From Clostridium omnivorum (lineage in GTDB: Bacteria; Bacillota; Clostridia; Clostridiales; Clostridiaceae): a stretch of 64,000 nt of DNA. Below, one piece after another: positions 1 to 8,694 of this stretch. Under the pieces are notes generated by a model that was not told the origin of the DNA, made no database searches, and saw only the letters and a list, made by a program, of their open reading frames with translations. How positions within the stretch are numbered: position 1 is the stretch's first letter; every line of letters starts with the position of its first letter. Both the position numbers and the translations under genes were made by a program. Location: the NCBI RefSeq assembly GCF_026012015.1, contig NZ_BRXR01000001.1, forward strand, positions 1,500,001 to 1,564,000, in the 5' to 3' direction.

Positions 1-525
1 ACTAGAAAGTTCTAATACTACTTTATCATTTTCTGCAATATCTTCTATTGAAGCAAAAAGTGGTGCTCCTATATTGCCTCCAACCCAAGTCTTATACCCT
101 TGTTCTTTTAGCATACTATATATAAGAGATGTAGTAGTTGTCTTACCATCACTGCCTGTAACCCCATACACCTTGGCAGGACAATACCTAACAAACTCCT
201 CCATTTCCGAAGTTATGTACGTTCCTTCACTTTTAGCCTTTAACAGACATTCACTATCTATTCTCATTGAAGGAGTTTTAAATATTACATCAAAGCCAGT
301 TAAACGTTCTAAGTAATTTTCCCCTAAGGAAAGCTTAACTCCTTTAGCTTTAAATTCTAAAGCAATGTCTCCCAATGAACTTTCATCTTTCTTATCAAAT
401 CCAGTTACATTAGCACCTAACTTAACTAAGAAATGTATTAATGGAATATTGCTTACTCCCATACCAACTACAGCTACATTTTTATCTTTAATAAATTCCT
501 TGAATTCGTTAAAACTTTTCTTCAA
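1..525 (-). CDS. murD: UDP-N-acetylmuramoylalanine--D-glutamate ligase MurD (N-terminal part, cut by window edge)
   Basis: Cytoplasmic Mur ligase that adds D-glutamate to UDP-MurNAc-L-alanine in peptidoglycan precursor synthesis. Only about 175 N-terminal codons are present. The translated piece has an early Rossmann-like [13 protein letters not shown] segment that would bind UDP, and further on the Mur-ligase P-loop [12 protein letters not shown], which binds ATP. The start is a TTG placed after a strong GGGAGGGG Shine-Dalgarno sequence; no ATG fits. The gene reads out of the window to the left. MurD rather than MurC is preferred because of the N-terminal sequence and because murC lies elsewhere in the window. 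Confidence 0.88.
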   Translation of the reverse strand, partial: MKKSFNEFKEFIKDKNVAVVGMGVSNIPLIHFLVKLGANVTGFDKKDESSLGDIALEFKAKGVKLSLGENYLERLTGFDVIFKTPSMRIDSECLLKAKSEGTYITSEMEEFVRYCPAKVYGVTGSDGKTTTTSLIYSMLKEQGYKTWVGGNIGAPLFASIEDIAENDKVVLELSS

Positions 526-628
526 AATTACCCCTCCCTAATAGCTTAATCTATAAACATTAAAAGTTATAAATGCTCTCAATTATTAATATATATTGTG
601 ACTCAAAGTTTGAAACTCATCAGTTTTC

Positions 629-655
629 ATTATAACACGTTTCTGTAAACTGCAA
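629..655 (-). promoter_or_regulatory. candidate sigma-A promoter for murD
   Basis: On the minus strand TTGCAG is followed after 15 bp by TATAAT, with an extended TGn just before the -10. It lies about 100 bp upstream of the murD TTG start. The spacer is short, so this is a tentative call. Confidence 0.4.
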
Positions 656-745
656 CACTTTTAACAGCTTCTTTTATAAATTATGATGCATAATATTCAT
701 TTAGCTTAAATATTATTATATGAAATCAATTTGAGGTGGCAAGCT

Positions 746-1027
746 ATGGCAATATTAACAATGCTATTAACACTTCCATTTTTATTTATAGCCTATAAGA
801 ATAGAAAAGATACAGAAGAATATCTTTTATTGAAGCTTTTTGGAATTTGGATAGTCTGTCAACTATACATAATATTAAATAGTTATTATAGACTTCCTTT
901 TGGACTATTAATCGCTGTATTCATTGTATATAAGTCTAAACAAAATAGATTTTCTAAATTTATATCACTAGCTATAGGTACTGTAAGTTTTCTAACCAGT
1001 TCGCTTATCTATGTAATATTTTATTAA
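746..1027 (+). CDS. small hydrophobic membrane protein of unknown function
   Basis: A 93-residue protein starting at an ATG with a GAGGTGG Shine-Dalgarno seven bases before it; the upstream in-frame TTG lies inside that site and is rejected. The sequence shows about three hydrophobic stretches (roughly residues 1-16, 28-45 and 72-91) separated by short basic loops, so an integral membrane protein is likely. No enzymatic motif is visible and I do not recognise the family. It stands alone, divergent from murD, and is followed by an intrinsic terminator, which supports it being a real single-gene unit. Confidence 0.6.
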   Translation: MAILTMLLTLPFLFIAYKNRKDTEEYLLLKLFGIWIVCQLYIILNSYYRLPFGLLIAVFIVYKSKQNRFSKFISLAIGTVSFLTSSLIYVIFY

Positions 1028-1203
1028 TATAATAAAAATCATCAAAATTGTTGGAATATATTTAATATAAAAACTTTATGCTTTTATATTGAAAACTAAT
1101 ATCCTTCTGTGCTATACTCTAGCAGTACCGTAAGGAAAACATTAATTTAATTCCCCAATTTAAATTAAACATATAATATATCCCCATGATAAACCCCATT
1201 TAC

Positions 1204-1232
1204 ACCGAATAGCGATATTCGGTATTTTTTTT
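1204..1232 (+). terminator. intrinsic terminator after the small membrane protein gene
   Basis: Perfect 8-bp stem (ACCGAATA / TATTCGGT) with a GCGA loop followed by an eight-T run on the plus strand. Confidence 0.75.
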
Positions 1233-1250
1233 ACTTTATTTCTGTAAAAT

Positions 1251-1283
1251 AAAACCTCCACCGTTAATTTCAGTGGAGGTTTT
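1251..1283 (-). terminator. intrinsic terminator of glyS
   Basis: Perfect 11-bp stem (AAAACCTCCAC / GTGGAGGTTTT) just after the glyS stop codon. The A/T ends let it work in both directions. Confidence 0.8.
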
Positions 1284-1290
1284 GCTCTTT

Positions 1291-2682
1291 TTAGAACTCT
1301 AATTTATTCTCTATAAACTTTTCAAGCTCATCTATGCTTATTCTGAATTGCTGCATAGTGTCTCTATCTCTTACTGTTACTGTATTATCTTCAAGTGTAT
1401 CAAAGTCTATTGTAATACAGAATGGTGTTCCTATTTCATCTTCTCTTCTGTATCTCTTACCTATACTTCCAGTTTCATCATAATCTACGTTAAATTTTTT
1501 ACTAAGTTTGCTATATACATCATTAGCTTTTTCTGAAAGCTTCTTTGTTAATGGCAAAACAGCTGCCTTAAATGGAGCTAATGCTGGGTGAAGATGAAGC
1601 ACAGTTCTAGAATCTCCACCTTCAAGTTCTTCTTCATCATAGGCATCTGCCAGGAATGCTAGAACTACTCTATCTGCTCCTAATGATGGTTCTATGCAAT
1701 ATGGTACATACTTTTCATTTGTAGTTGGATCTAGATAACTTAAATCTTCTCCTGAATGCTCAGCATGCTTCTTTAAATCATAATCCGTTCTATCAGCTAT
1801 GCCCCATAATTCTCCCCAGCCAAATGGGAATAAGAATTCAATATCTGATGTAGCATTGCTGTAGAAAGATAATTCCTCTTTAGCATGGTCTCTTATTCTT
1901 AAATTGCTTTCCTTCATTCCTAAGGAAAGTAAGAAATTCCAGCAGTGGTCCTTCCAATACTTGAACCAATCTAAGTCAGTTCCTGGAGTACAGAAAAACT
2001 CAAGTTCCATTTGTTCAAATTCTCTAGTTCTAAATATAAAGTTTCCCGGAGTTATTTCATTTCTAAAAGATTTACCTATTTGTGCTATACCAAAAGGAAC
2101 CTTTTTTCTTGAAGTTCTTTGCACATTCTTAAAGTTTACAAATATACCTTGTGCAGTTTCTGGTCTTAGGTAAACTTCAGACTTTGAGTCTTCAGTTATT
2201 CCCATATAAGTTTTAAACATTAAATTAAACTTTCTTATATCTGTAAAATCTTTTTTTCCACACTTAGGACAAACTATATTATGTTCTTCTATATATTTCT
2301 TTAGTTCTTCATTGCTCCAACCATCTGCACTAGCTACTTCAGCTCCATTTTCTGTCATATGATCTTCCACAAGTTTATCTGCTCTAAATCTAGCCTTACA
2401 TTCCTTACAATCCATTAGAGGATCAGAAAAACCTCCAACGTGTCCTGAAGCAACCCATACATCACTATTCATAAGAATAGCGCAGTCAACACCAACGTTA
2501 TATGGACTTTCTTGAACAAATTTTCTCCACCAAGCCTTTTTAACATTATTTTTAAATTCAACCCCTAATGGACCATAATCCCACGCATTGGCAAGTCCTC
2601 CATATATCTCTGAGCCAGGGAATACATACCCTCTGCTTTTTGCTAGCGCAACAATTTTATCCATAGTCTTTTCTACAGCCAT
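1291..2682 (-). CDS. glyS: glycyl-tRNA synthetase, single-chain type
   Basis: Class II synthetase charging tRNA-Gly with glycine. It is the 463-residue single-polypeptide, eukaryote-like homodimeric type rather than the alpha2beta2 GlyQ/GlyS form. Visible marks are the N-terminal [18 protein letters not shown], a zinc-type cysteine set (CKECKARF and CPKCGKKDF), class II motif 2 around [21 protein letters not shown] and motif 3 near the C terminus at [14 protein letters not shown]. The ATG start follows an AGGAGGG site. It is preceded by a glycine T-box leader with its own promoter, so expression should rise when uncharged tRNA-Gly accumulates, and it ends at a strong terminator. Confidence 0.96.
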   Translation of the reverse strand: MAVEKTMDKIVALAKSRGYVFPGSEIYGGLANAWDYGPLGVEFKNNVKKAWWRKFVQESPYNVGVDCAILMNSDVWVASGHVGGFSDPLMDCKECKARFRADKLVEDHMTENGAEVASADGWSNEELKKYIEEHNIVCPKCGKKDFTDIRKFNLMFKTYMGITEDSKSEVYLRPETAQGIFVNFKNVQRTSRKKVPFGIAQIGKSFRNEITPGNFIFRTREFEQMELEFFCTPGTDLDWFKYWKDHCWNFLLSLGMKESNLRIRDHAKEELSFYSNATSDIEFLFPFGWGELWGIADRTDYDLKKHAEHSGEDLSYLDPTTNEKYVPYCIEPSLGADRVVLAFLADAYDEEELEGGDSRTVLHLHPALAPFKAAVLPLTKKLSEKANDVYSKLSKKFNVDYDETGSIGKRYRREDEIGTPFCITIDFDTLEDNTVTVRDRDTMQQFRISIDELEKFIENKLEF

Positions 2683-2744
2683 TGATATCCCTCCTATATT
2701 AATAGTTATATTATTACCAAAATTAACATAAAAATTTAGGTATA

Positions 2745-2938
2745 AAAAAAAGACCTATACCATAAGGGACGAAAAAATAATCTCCGCGGTTCCACCCTTT
2801 TTGGCATTAGCCCTACTTTCATAATTATTCACTCAAAAGCGCCGTTCATAACAGTCCTTTAGCTGTTTTCACCATCCACAGCCTCTCTAGAAAATTTCTG
2901 CTATTACTCCTCTTTCTCATTGTGACCTATAAATTTAT
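2745..2938 (-). promoter_or_regulatory. T-box riboswitch (glycine specific) controlling glyS
   Basis: The minus-strand RNA carries the T-box core GGGTGGAACCGCGG (2784-2797). Its UGGA bulge would pair with a tRNA ending UCCA, as expected for tRNA-Gly with discriminator U. An upstream stem-I-like segment with an AGAGAGG motif leads to GAACGGCGC, where GGC (2841-2843) is a glycine codon in the specifier position, predicting tRNA-Gly(GCC). Downstream, CTAATGCCAAAAAGGG (around 2795-2812) can pair with CCCTTATGGTATAG (around 2752-2765) just before a T run, giving the terminator that competes with the antiterminator. The family is well known; the specifier call is mine by eye. Confidence 0.93.
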
Positions 2939-2944
2939 ATTTAT

Positions 2945-2972
2945 ATTTTACCAAAACTTAGATTTATGTCAA
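2945..2972 (-). promoter_or_regulatory. sigma-A promoter of the glyS T-box transcript
   Basis: Minus strand TTGACA, 16-bp spacer, TAAAAT, placed immediately upstream of the T-box leader; initiation would fall near 2938. Confidence 0.7.
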
Positions 2973-3067
2973 TATATTCATTGATATATTATATGAAAAA
3001 ACATTGATTCTATACACATATATAATATGTACAAAATCAATGTTTCTGTTTACTTCAAAAAATAAAA

Positions 3068-3142
3068 TGGCTCCGTGGAGAGGACTCGAACCTCCAACCC
3101 TTCGGTTAACAGCCGAATGCTCCGCCATTGAGCTACCACGGA
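3068..3142 (-). tRNA. tRNA-Asn (anticodon GTT)
   Basis: A 75-nt cloverleaf with encoded CCA. The acceptor TCCGTGG pairs with CCACGGA, the anticodon loop is CTGTTAACC with GTT, and the T loop reads GGTTCGAGTCC. It stands alone between lysS and glyS. Confidence 0.95.
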
Positions 3143-3277
3143 ATGTTTATCACAATGAATATTATAGCATAACTTCATATTTTTGCAATAGTTTTTTATA
3201 AAAAACTTATATGTTTCTTCCACTATAGCTAATAGAATTCCACATTTTAATTTTTTCATACTTAATAATTAAAATAA

Positions 3278-3304
3278 AAAGTGAGGAGATATTCTCCTCA
3301 CTTT
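3278..3304 (-). terminator. intrinsic terminator of lysS
   Basis: GTGAGGAGA / TCTCCTCAC stem with a 3-nt loop, extended by A/T pairs, directly after the lysS stop codon. Confidence 0.75.
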
Positions 3305-3309
3305 AAAAA

Positions 3310-4815
3310 CTATTGTTGTGGCTTCATTGTTGGGAAAAGAAGAACATCTCTTATTGAAAAGGCATCAGTTAAGAACATTATTATTCTATCTATACCTATT
3401 CCTAGTCCGCCTGTAGGAGGCATACCAATTTCAAGAGCATTCATAAATTCCTCATCAATTACATAAGCTTCATCATCACCAAGCTCTCTTTCCTTAGCTT
3501 GCTGCATAAATCTATCCCTTTGAACTATTGGATCATTTAATTCAGAGTAAGCATTACATACTTCTCTTCCATAGATGAATCCTTCAAATCTTTCTGTAAA
3601 CTCAGCATTTCCTCTCTTCTTCTTAGTTAAAGGAGAGATTTCTACTGGGTAGTCACATAAGAATGTAGGTTGTATTAGCTTATCCTCTGCATATTCTTCA
3701 AATAGTGCATTAAGAATGTCTGCTTTTGTACAGTCCTTTATTTCTTTTTTAAACTCAAGATGCTTTTCTCTAGCTATAGTTTGTGCTTCTTCATCTGTTT
3801 TAATTTGTGTAAAATCTATACCTGCATATTCCTTTACTGCATCTACCATAGTTAGTCTTCTCCAAGGTGGAGTAAGGTCAATTTCTGTTCCTTGATATAT
3901 AACCTTAGTGCTTCCGTTAACCTTTTCAGCAACATATGCCACTAAGTTTTCCATAATTTCCATCATATCATTATAATCTGCATATGCCTCATATAACTCA
4001 ATCATTGTAAATTCAGGATTATGTCTTATATCTATTCCTTCATTTCTGAAGTTCTTCCCCATGTCATATACCTTTTCAAGACCACCAACTATACATCTCT
4101 TTAGATATAATTCTGTAGCTATTCTTAAGAACATATCAATATCTAAAGCATTGTGGTGAGTAGTAAATGGTCTTGCAGCTGCTCCACCTGCTATTGGTGA
4201 AAGAATAGGAGTTTCTACTTCTAAATATCCTCTATTATCTAAGAATTCTCTTATATATCTTATAATTTTAGTTCTCTTAATGAAGGTTTGCTTTACGTCT
4301 TCATTCATAACAAGATCAACTTCTCTTTGTCTGTATCTTAAATCAGGATCCTTTAATCCATGCCACTTTTCTGGTAATGGCTTTAATGATTTAGATATTA
4401 ACTCAAAGCTTGTTATATGAACTGTTATCTCTTCTGTCTTGGTTTTAAATACAGTTCCTGTTATGCTTACCCAATCACCAATATCAAAGGATTTATACTC
4501 TTTTAATCTTTCTTCACCAACGTCATCTATCTTTATGTATACTTGTATTCTTCCTTCTCTGTCCTGTATGTGTGAAAATCCTGCTTTACCATGTACTCTC
4601 TTGGACATAAGTCTTCCTGCTACTGTAACCTCTTGTCCCTCTAAAGTATCATAGTTTTCCTTAACTTGTGTAGATGTATGAGTTCTCTTTACCTTATAAA
4701 CATCAAATGGGTCTCTGCCTTCTGCTTGAAGGTCTGCTAACTTTTGTCTTCTTTGCTTTACAAGTTCATTAAACTCAGCTTCTTGCTGCTGTAAATTCAA
4801 TTCCTCATTTGCCAT
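3310..4815 (-). CDS. lysS: lysyl-tRNA synthetase, class II
   Basis: Charges tRNA-Lys in the cytoplasm. The 501-residue protein has an N-terminal OB-fold anticodon-binding domain (about residues 55-170, [18 protein letters not shown]) and a class II catalytic domain with motif 2 ([19 protein letters not shown]) and the C-terminal motif 3 ([13 protein letters not shown]). The start is the ATG of MANEEL, nine bases after a GAGGAGG site; an in-frame upstream extension has no ribosome site of its own. It sits downstream of greA with a 12-bp stem-loop between them, and this greA-lysS order is common in clostridia. Length is normal for the family. Confidence 0.96.
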   Translation of the reverse strand: MANEELNLQQQEAEFNELVKQRRQKLADLQAEGRDPFDVYKVKRTHTSTQVKENYDTLEGQEVTVAGRLMSKRVHGKAGFSHIQDREGRIQVYIKIDDVGEERLKEYKSFDIGDWVSITGTVFKTKTEEITVHITSFELISKSLKPLPEKWHGLKDPDLRYRQREVDLVMNEDVKQTFIKRTKIIRYIREFLDNRGYLEVETPILSPIAGGAAARPFTTHHNALDIDMFLRIATELYLKRCIVGGLEKVYDMGKNFRNEGIDIRHNPEFTMIELYEAYADYNDMMEIMENLVAYVAEKVNGSTKVIYQGTEIDLTPPWRRLTMVDAVKEYAGIDFTQIKTDEEAQTIAREKHLEFKKEIKDCTKADILNALFEEYAEDKLIQPTFLCDYPVEISPLTKKKRGNAEFTERFEGFIYGREVCNAYSELNDPIVQRDRFMQQAKERELGDDEAYVIDEEFMNALEIGMPPTGGLGIGIDRIIMFLTDAFSIRDVLLFPTMKPQQ

Positions 4816-4845
4816 TATTTTACCTCCTCTATTGGTTAGAAACAC

Positions 4846-4878
4846 TGGATAATATACAGATTGCTAGTATATTATCCA
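4846..4878. other. 12-bp perfect inverted repeat between greA and lysS
   Basis: TGGATAATATAC and GTATATTATCCA flank a 9-nt spacer in the short greA-lysS gap, just upstream of the lysS ribosome site. No T run follows on the minus strand, so it is not a classic terminator. An mRNA processing or stability hairpin, or an operator, would fit. Confidence 0.5.
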
Positions 4879-4961
4879 AAAGTTTACTTTTGCTTTTATC
4901 TTAATGTTTCTTTTGTATAAATGACTCAACTATATAAGTACCCAGTATGAGACTAAGCACA

Positions 4962-5438
4962 TTATCTTCTAATTTCTAAAATTTCGTATTTGCTTACTCC
5001 ATCTGGTACTGGTATTTCTACAATTGCTCCTACCTTTTTGCCTACAAGACCTCTACCAACTGGAGATTCATTGGATATTTTATTTTCCATTGGATCAGCT
5101 TCAGCAGAACCAACTATAGTAAATTCCACTTCCTCATCAAAATCATAATCTTTTACTTTTACTATTGATCCAACACTTACAATTTCAGTTGAAACATCTG
5201 TTTCATCTACTACTGTAGCATTTTTTAGCATATTTTCTAATTGCATTATTCTTCCTTCAACAAAAGCCTGGTCATTTTTAGCTTCATCATATTCTGAGTT
5301 TTCGCTTAAGTCTCCGTAGCCTAATGCAACTTTTATTCTTTCAGTTATTTCTTTTCTTTTAGTAGTTTTAAGGTATTCTAGCTCATCCTCAAGCTTTTTA
5401 ACACCCTCGTAAGTCATAACATATTTCTTTTCAGCCAT
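4962..5438 (-). CDS. greA: transcription elongation factor GreA
   Basis: A 158-residue factor that enters the secondary channel of RNA polymerase and stimulates cleavage of backtracked RNA. It has the N-terminal antiparallel coiled coil (about residues 1-75, with the [15 protein letters not shown] tip carrying the acidic D and E residues needed for cleavage) and a C-terminal FKBP-like domain ([23 protein letters not shown]). Length and layout are standard. The ATG is preceded by a GAAGGGGAG site. It precedes lysS. Confidence 0.96.
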   Translation of the reverse strand: MAEKKYVMTYEGVKKLEDELEYLKTTKRKEITERIKVALGYGDLSENSEYDEAKNDQAFVEGRIMQLENMLKNATVVDETDVSTEIVSVGSIVKVKDYDFDEEVEFTIVGSAEADPMENKISNESPVGRGLVGKKVGAIVEIPVPDGVSKYEILEIRR

Positions 5439-5660
5439 TTTTTTCTCCCCTTCTAAATGATTTACTTATAATTCCCTTTACCCTGCAAAAAATTCATTTG
5501 TTTTATTTATATCTAACACACATTAAAAAGAATGTGAGCAATATTTATAATATAACGAATAATATCCCTAAGTTTTTAACTTAGAGAATCACCATTTACT
5601 AATCATTTAAGTAATTATAAATCAGCAACTGTTCATTGTCAACATTCTGAATTAATGTGA

Positions 5661-6479
5661 TTATTCTTTTACCATATTATTGAACTTTATTTTATCCATA
5701 AAGACTCCATTATATTTAAGTGAAGCTTCTATATCTTTTTGATCCATCTGACTCAATATAGCTCCTAGAAGTTCCGCAGGTACTTCTAGACCATTCATCT
5801 CCCAAGGAACTGAGTATGTAACATCATTAACTGCATTATCCATAAAGCTTGGGTGAAACATATTGTTAATATACCATATTGACTTTTTTGAATTAACCTC
5901 AATTGATTCAGAGGTAATTATAAAATCTGCTGAGTCTAATGCGTATTTTACATCATTAGTTACTATTGGCGATACTCCATAATTAGCTATTATATAGTCG
6001 CTCAGAACTGAAGCCTTCTTAATATTTTTAGATAAAAGAACACAATACCTACTTTCTTTAGCTAGCTCAGAAATTATATTACTATTTATATTTTCAGCAG
6101 CATCATATATGACAATGCAGCTGTTTTTAATGCTCTTCTTCTTTAGTCTTAATAGCAGCTTTATGCTATTAACAACACTATAGGCAAACAATCTCCTCTG
6201 AAAATCATTTAGATATTCATAATCAAAGATTCTGCTTGTTTTTGGTGCTAGATTTACCTCTGTGCCTTTCATATACTTTCTAGCTATTTCCATATTTTTG
6301 GTGTATGCTCTCTTATTAAAATTTGGTGGAAGTTTTACACGAGAAATATTCATATTAAGATCTTCTATAAAACTTTCCCCCTCAAGGGTTATCTTAACCC
6401 TATCCTTTATACGTCCCAGGAAGCTGCCGTCCTCATAGTGCTTGTTCAAATCTGAACTAATATAAACAACAGGCCTCAT
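5661..6479 (-). CDS. conserved-looking protein of unknown function between dusB and greA
   Basis: A 272-residue protein with no signal peptide or membrane segment, so probably cytoplasmic. I do not recognise the family. The first half is basic (a KLPPNFNKRAYTKNMEIARKY stretch around residues 50-70). The middle has alternating beta/alpha-like segments such as NSCIVIYDAAENINSNIISE, ESRYCVLLSK and ALDSADFIITSESIEV, suggesting a Rossmann-like fold; this is inference. The ATG is chosen because AAGGAGAAGG lies just upstream; a GTG nine codons earlier would include that site. The roughly 120-base leader before it is strongly folded. The B. subtilis counterpart of this gene block has no such gene here to my knowledge. 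Confidence 0.75.
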   Translation of the reverse strand: MRPVVYISSDLNKHYEDGSFLGRIKDRVKITLEGESFIEDLNMNISRVKLPPNFNKRAYTKNMEIARKYMKGTEVNLAPKTSRIFDYEYLNDFQRRLFAYSVVNSIKLLLRLKKKSIKNSCIVIYDAAENINSNIISELAKESRYCVLLSKNIKKASVLSDYIIANYGVSPIVTNDVKYALDSADFIITSESIEVNSKKSIWYINNMFHPSFMDNAVNDVTYSVPWEMNGLEVPAELLGAILSQMDQKDIEASLKYNGVFMDKIKFNNMVKE

Positions 6480-6567
6480 TCTTCCTTCTCCTTTCACTGG
6501 TCGCACGGGGTAACTTGTCGATTGCCACCGACAAGTGTCCGGGGTAATTTTTAACGCTAATTAACAT
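6457..6567 (-). CDS. possible 36-codon upstream ORF overlapping the start of the unknown gene
   Basis: An ATG inside the folded leader opens 36 codons that run out of frame across the start codon of the downstream gene. The product would start MLISVKNYPGHLSVAIDKLP and end in a basic then cysteine-containing tail. A GAAGGTG site lies about 11 bases upstream. The reading frame may be only a by-product of the GC-richer repeat-like leader. No family is recognised. Reported because an overlapping upstream ORF could couple or repress translation of the main gene. Confidence 0.2.
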   Translation of the reverse strand: MLISVKNYPGHLSVAIDKLPRATSERRRKNEACCLY

Positions 6568-6621
6568 TAGCTAATTTTCACCTTCAACCCCGTAAATGTC
6601 CGTTTAGGACATTTACCTCCT
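6502..6621 (-). promoter_or_regulatory. strongly structured 5' leader, candidate cis-regulatory RNA or repeat element
   Basis: Three hairpins lie in a row on the minus strand: a 10-bp stem at 6592-6616, a 6-bp stem at 6556-6571 and an 8-bp stem at 6513-6536 whose 8-nt loop contains GTGGCAAT. The 5' segment CGGGGT (6587-6592) can pair with either of two copies of ACCCCG (6540-6545 or 6506-6511), giving two exclusive folds. The second partner sits close to the ribosome site of the downstream gene. No T run is present, so any control would be on translation. The stretch is clearly richer in G and C than its surroundings. It matches no riboswitch class I can recall. Confidence 0.5.
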
Positions 6622-6681
6622 TTATTATTTATACATTTATCATATTATGAATATATGTATAGAATAACAAAAAAAGAAGTT

Positions 6682-7644
6682 TTATAGTGTTTCTTTGTAC
6701 TTTAATAATATATCTATTACATTTCCGCTGCTTTTTTCAGTATTAATTAGGTTCTTAACATCTGTGCAGTTTTTTATGCCTTTTACATACCAGCCTATAT
6801 GCTTTCTCATTTCTCTAACAGCCTTATCTTCTCCAAAGTAATTAACAGCTAGCTTAAGATGCTTTATGCACATATCAACCTTTTCTACATCTGTTGGATA
6901 GATAACTTTTTCACTGGCTAAGGCTTGTTTTATTTCTCTAAAAAGCCATGGATTCCCCATTACTCCTCTTGCCACCATTATTCCATCACAACCAGTAGTG
7001 TTTACAATATCAACAGCAGCTTCTACACTAAATACATCTCCATTACCTATTACAGGAACAGCCACACTATCCTTGACCTGTCTAATTATATCCCAATCAG
7101 CTTTTCCTTCATACATCTGTTCTCTAGTTCTTCCATGCACAGCAATTGCATCTATGCCAGCCTCTTCCACTGCCTTTGCAAATTCTACAGCATTAACCTC
7201 ACGTGAAGTAAAGCCCTTTCTAAATTTAACTGTTACAGGCTTTGGTGTTGCCTTCTTCATTTCCCTTATAATATCTTGGGCCAACTTGGGATTTTTCATA
7301 AGAGCAGATCCCTCTCCATTTTTAACTATTTTAGGAACAGGACAGCCCATATTTATATCTATAATACATATATCATCGTTATCATTAAACATTTCACAGG
7401 CTTTTGCCATAATGTAAGGGTCACTTCCAAAAAGCTGAACTGCTACTGGTTTCTCAATTTCCGATACCTTAAGAAGCTTCTCAGTATTTTCACTTCCATA
7501 ATAAAGTCCTTTACTGCTCACCATTTCAGTATATACAAGGCCACAGCCCATCTCCTTGCAAATACCCCTAAAAACAATATCTGTAACTCCTGCCATGGGT
7601 GCTAAAAACACATTGTTTTTAAACTCTAAATTGGCTATTTTCAC
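6682..7644 (-). CDS. dusB: tRNA-dihydrouridine synthase DusB
   Basis: FMN-dependent enzyme that reduces uridines in the tRNA D loop to dihydrouridine with NADPH. The 320-residue TIM-barrel protein shows the N-terminal FMN site LAPMAGVTDIVFR, the catalytic-cysteine signature DINMGCPVPKIVKNGEGSAL near residue 100, and the VHGRTREQMYEGKADW and IGNGDVFS motifs, followed by a helical tRNA-binding tail. The GTG start overlaps the coaX stop codon by one base (TAGTG), so it is likely translated by coupling with coaX. The coaX-dusB neighbourhood is conserved in Firmicutes. Confidence 0.95.
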   Translation of the reverse strand: MKIANLEFKNNVFLAPMAGVTDIVFRGICKEMGCGLVYTEMVSSKGLYYGSENTEKLLKVSEIEKPVAVQLFGSDPYIMAKACEMFNDNDDICIIDINMGCPVPKIVKNGEGSALMKNPKLAQDIIREMKKATPKPVTVKFRKGFTSREVNAVEFAKAVEEAGIDAIAVHGRTREQMYEGKADWDIIRQVKDSVAVPVIGNGDVFSVEAAVDIVNTTGCDGIMVARGVMGNPWLFREIKQALASEKVIYPTDVEKVDMCIKHLKLAVNYFGEDKAVREMRKHIGWYVKGIKNCTDVKNLINTEKSSGNVIDILLKYKETL

Positions 7645-8432
7645 TAGATCACCTGCTCTTGATTTTTTTCATATATAATTCTTAAACCTTCTAAAGTTAA
7701 GTAAGGTTCTATTTTATCTATATGTTTTGATTCCTTAGCTATTAAACTAGCCAGGCCGCCAGTTGCTATTACCATAGCATTCTTTTCACCAACTGCTTCC
7801 ATTTCCTTTTTCATCTTTTCAACTATATAATCAACTTGACCAATATAGCCATATATTATACCTGCCTGCATACTGCTAACCGTATCCTTGCATATAACTG
7901 CTTGTGGCATAATAAGTTCTACTCTTGGAAGTTTTGCAGCTCTTTCAAATAGTGCCTCAGAAGCTATCTTAATCCCAGGACATATGGTGCCTCCAAGATA
8001 GTCTCCATTCTTTGTAACTGAACAAAAAGTAGTTGCTGTACCAAAATCAATTAGTATGAGCGGACATCTGTACATTTCATGTGCAGCTACAGCATTTACA
8101 ATTCTATCGGCTCCAACTTCCTTTGGATTATTATATTTTATATTTATTCCATTCTTTACTCCTGGGCCTACTACTAATGCCTCAACCTCAAAAAACTTTC
8201 TTATCATATGCTCAAGTGAGTACATTATATTTGGTACTACTGAAGATATAATAACTCCCTCTACATCTGATGGATCAAGCTTTTCTTGGAGAAATAATTG
8301 TATCACTTGAATACCATATTCATCGGAGGTTCTTTTAGAATCCGTAGATAATCTCCAATCTGCTATAAGTTCCTTCTTATTATACACACCTAAAACAATA
8401 TTGGTATTTCCAACATCTAGAACTAAAATCAA
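7644..8432 (-). CDS. coaX: type III pantothenate kinase
   Basis: Phosphorylates pantothenate, the first step of coenzyme A synthesis, with the ASKHA-type CoaX fold that is insensitive to CoA feedback. Marks are the N-terminal phosphate motif [24 protein letters not shown] in the middle, [10 protein letters not shown] and GGTICPGI. The start is placed at a TTG eight bases after AAGGAG; an upstream in-frame GTG would abut the ribosome site, and the family normally begins directly with the (L)VLDVGNT strand. The 262-residue length is normal. It forms a two-gene unit with dusB. Confidence 0.94.
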   Translation of the reverse strand: MILVLDVGNTNIVLGVYNKKELIADWRLSTDSKRTSDEYGIQVIQLFLQEKLDPSDVEGVIISSVVPNIMYSLEHMIRKFFEVEALVVGPGVKNGINIKYNNPKEVGADRIVNAVAAHEMYRCPLILIDFGTATTFCSVTKNGDYLGGTICPGIKIASEALFERAAKLPRVELIMPQAVICKDTVSSMQAGIIYGYIGQVDYIVEKMKKEMEAVGEKNAMVIATGGLASLIAKESKHIDKIEPYLTLEGLRIIYEKNQEQVI

Positions 8433-8455
8433 TTTACACACTCCTTATAAAACAA

Positions 8456-8475
8456 GAGCAGCATTTCAGCTGCTC
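8456..8475 (-). other. 7-bp stem-loop in the coaX leader
   Basis: GAGCAGC and GCTGCTC flank a 6-nt loop just upstream of the coaX ribosome site, followed on the minus strand by TTGTTTTAT. It may be a weak attenuator or simply a 5' hairpin. The rest of the gap up to the fhs terminator shows nothing else. Confidence 0.35.
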
Positions 8476-8620
8476 AAGCTTATTTATTATAAACTTTACT
8501 CAACTCTAGTAATTAAAGCCCAATTTATAACTATAAAATTAACAATTTAATTTTAACAACTAACTAAATTTTGTCAAGTGAAACTTTGTCCTATTAAACC
8601 AAATGTAACCACAAACATAA

Positions 8621-8661
8621 AAAACCAATCTATAGATTTTAATATAATATCTATAGATTGG
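8621..8661 (-). terminator. intrinsic terminator of fhs
   Basis: Perfect 13-bp stem (CCAATCTATAGAT / ATCTATAGATTGG) followed by a T run on the minus strand, just downstream of fhs. Confidence 0.75.
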
Positions 8662-8694
8662 CTTTATTCACATTTTACCTATTTATATTAGCTA

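Noticed and set aside
3004-3259. Short ORFs on both strands over tRNA-Asn
   Set aside because: They overlap the tRNA completely and lack ribosome sites.
6502-6621. T-box identity for the folded leader of the unknown gene
   Set aside because: A UGG-containing loop is present, but there is no stem I, specifier codon or canonical GGGTGGNACCGCG core.
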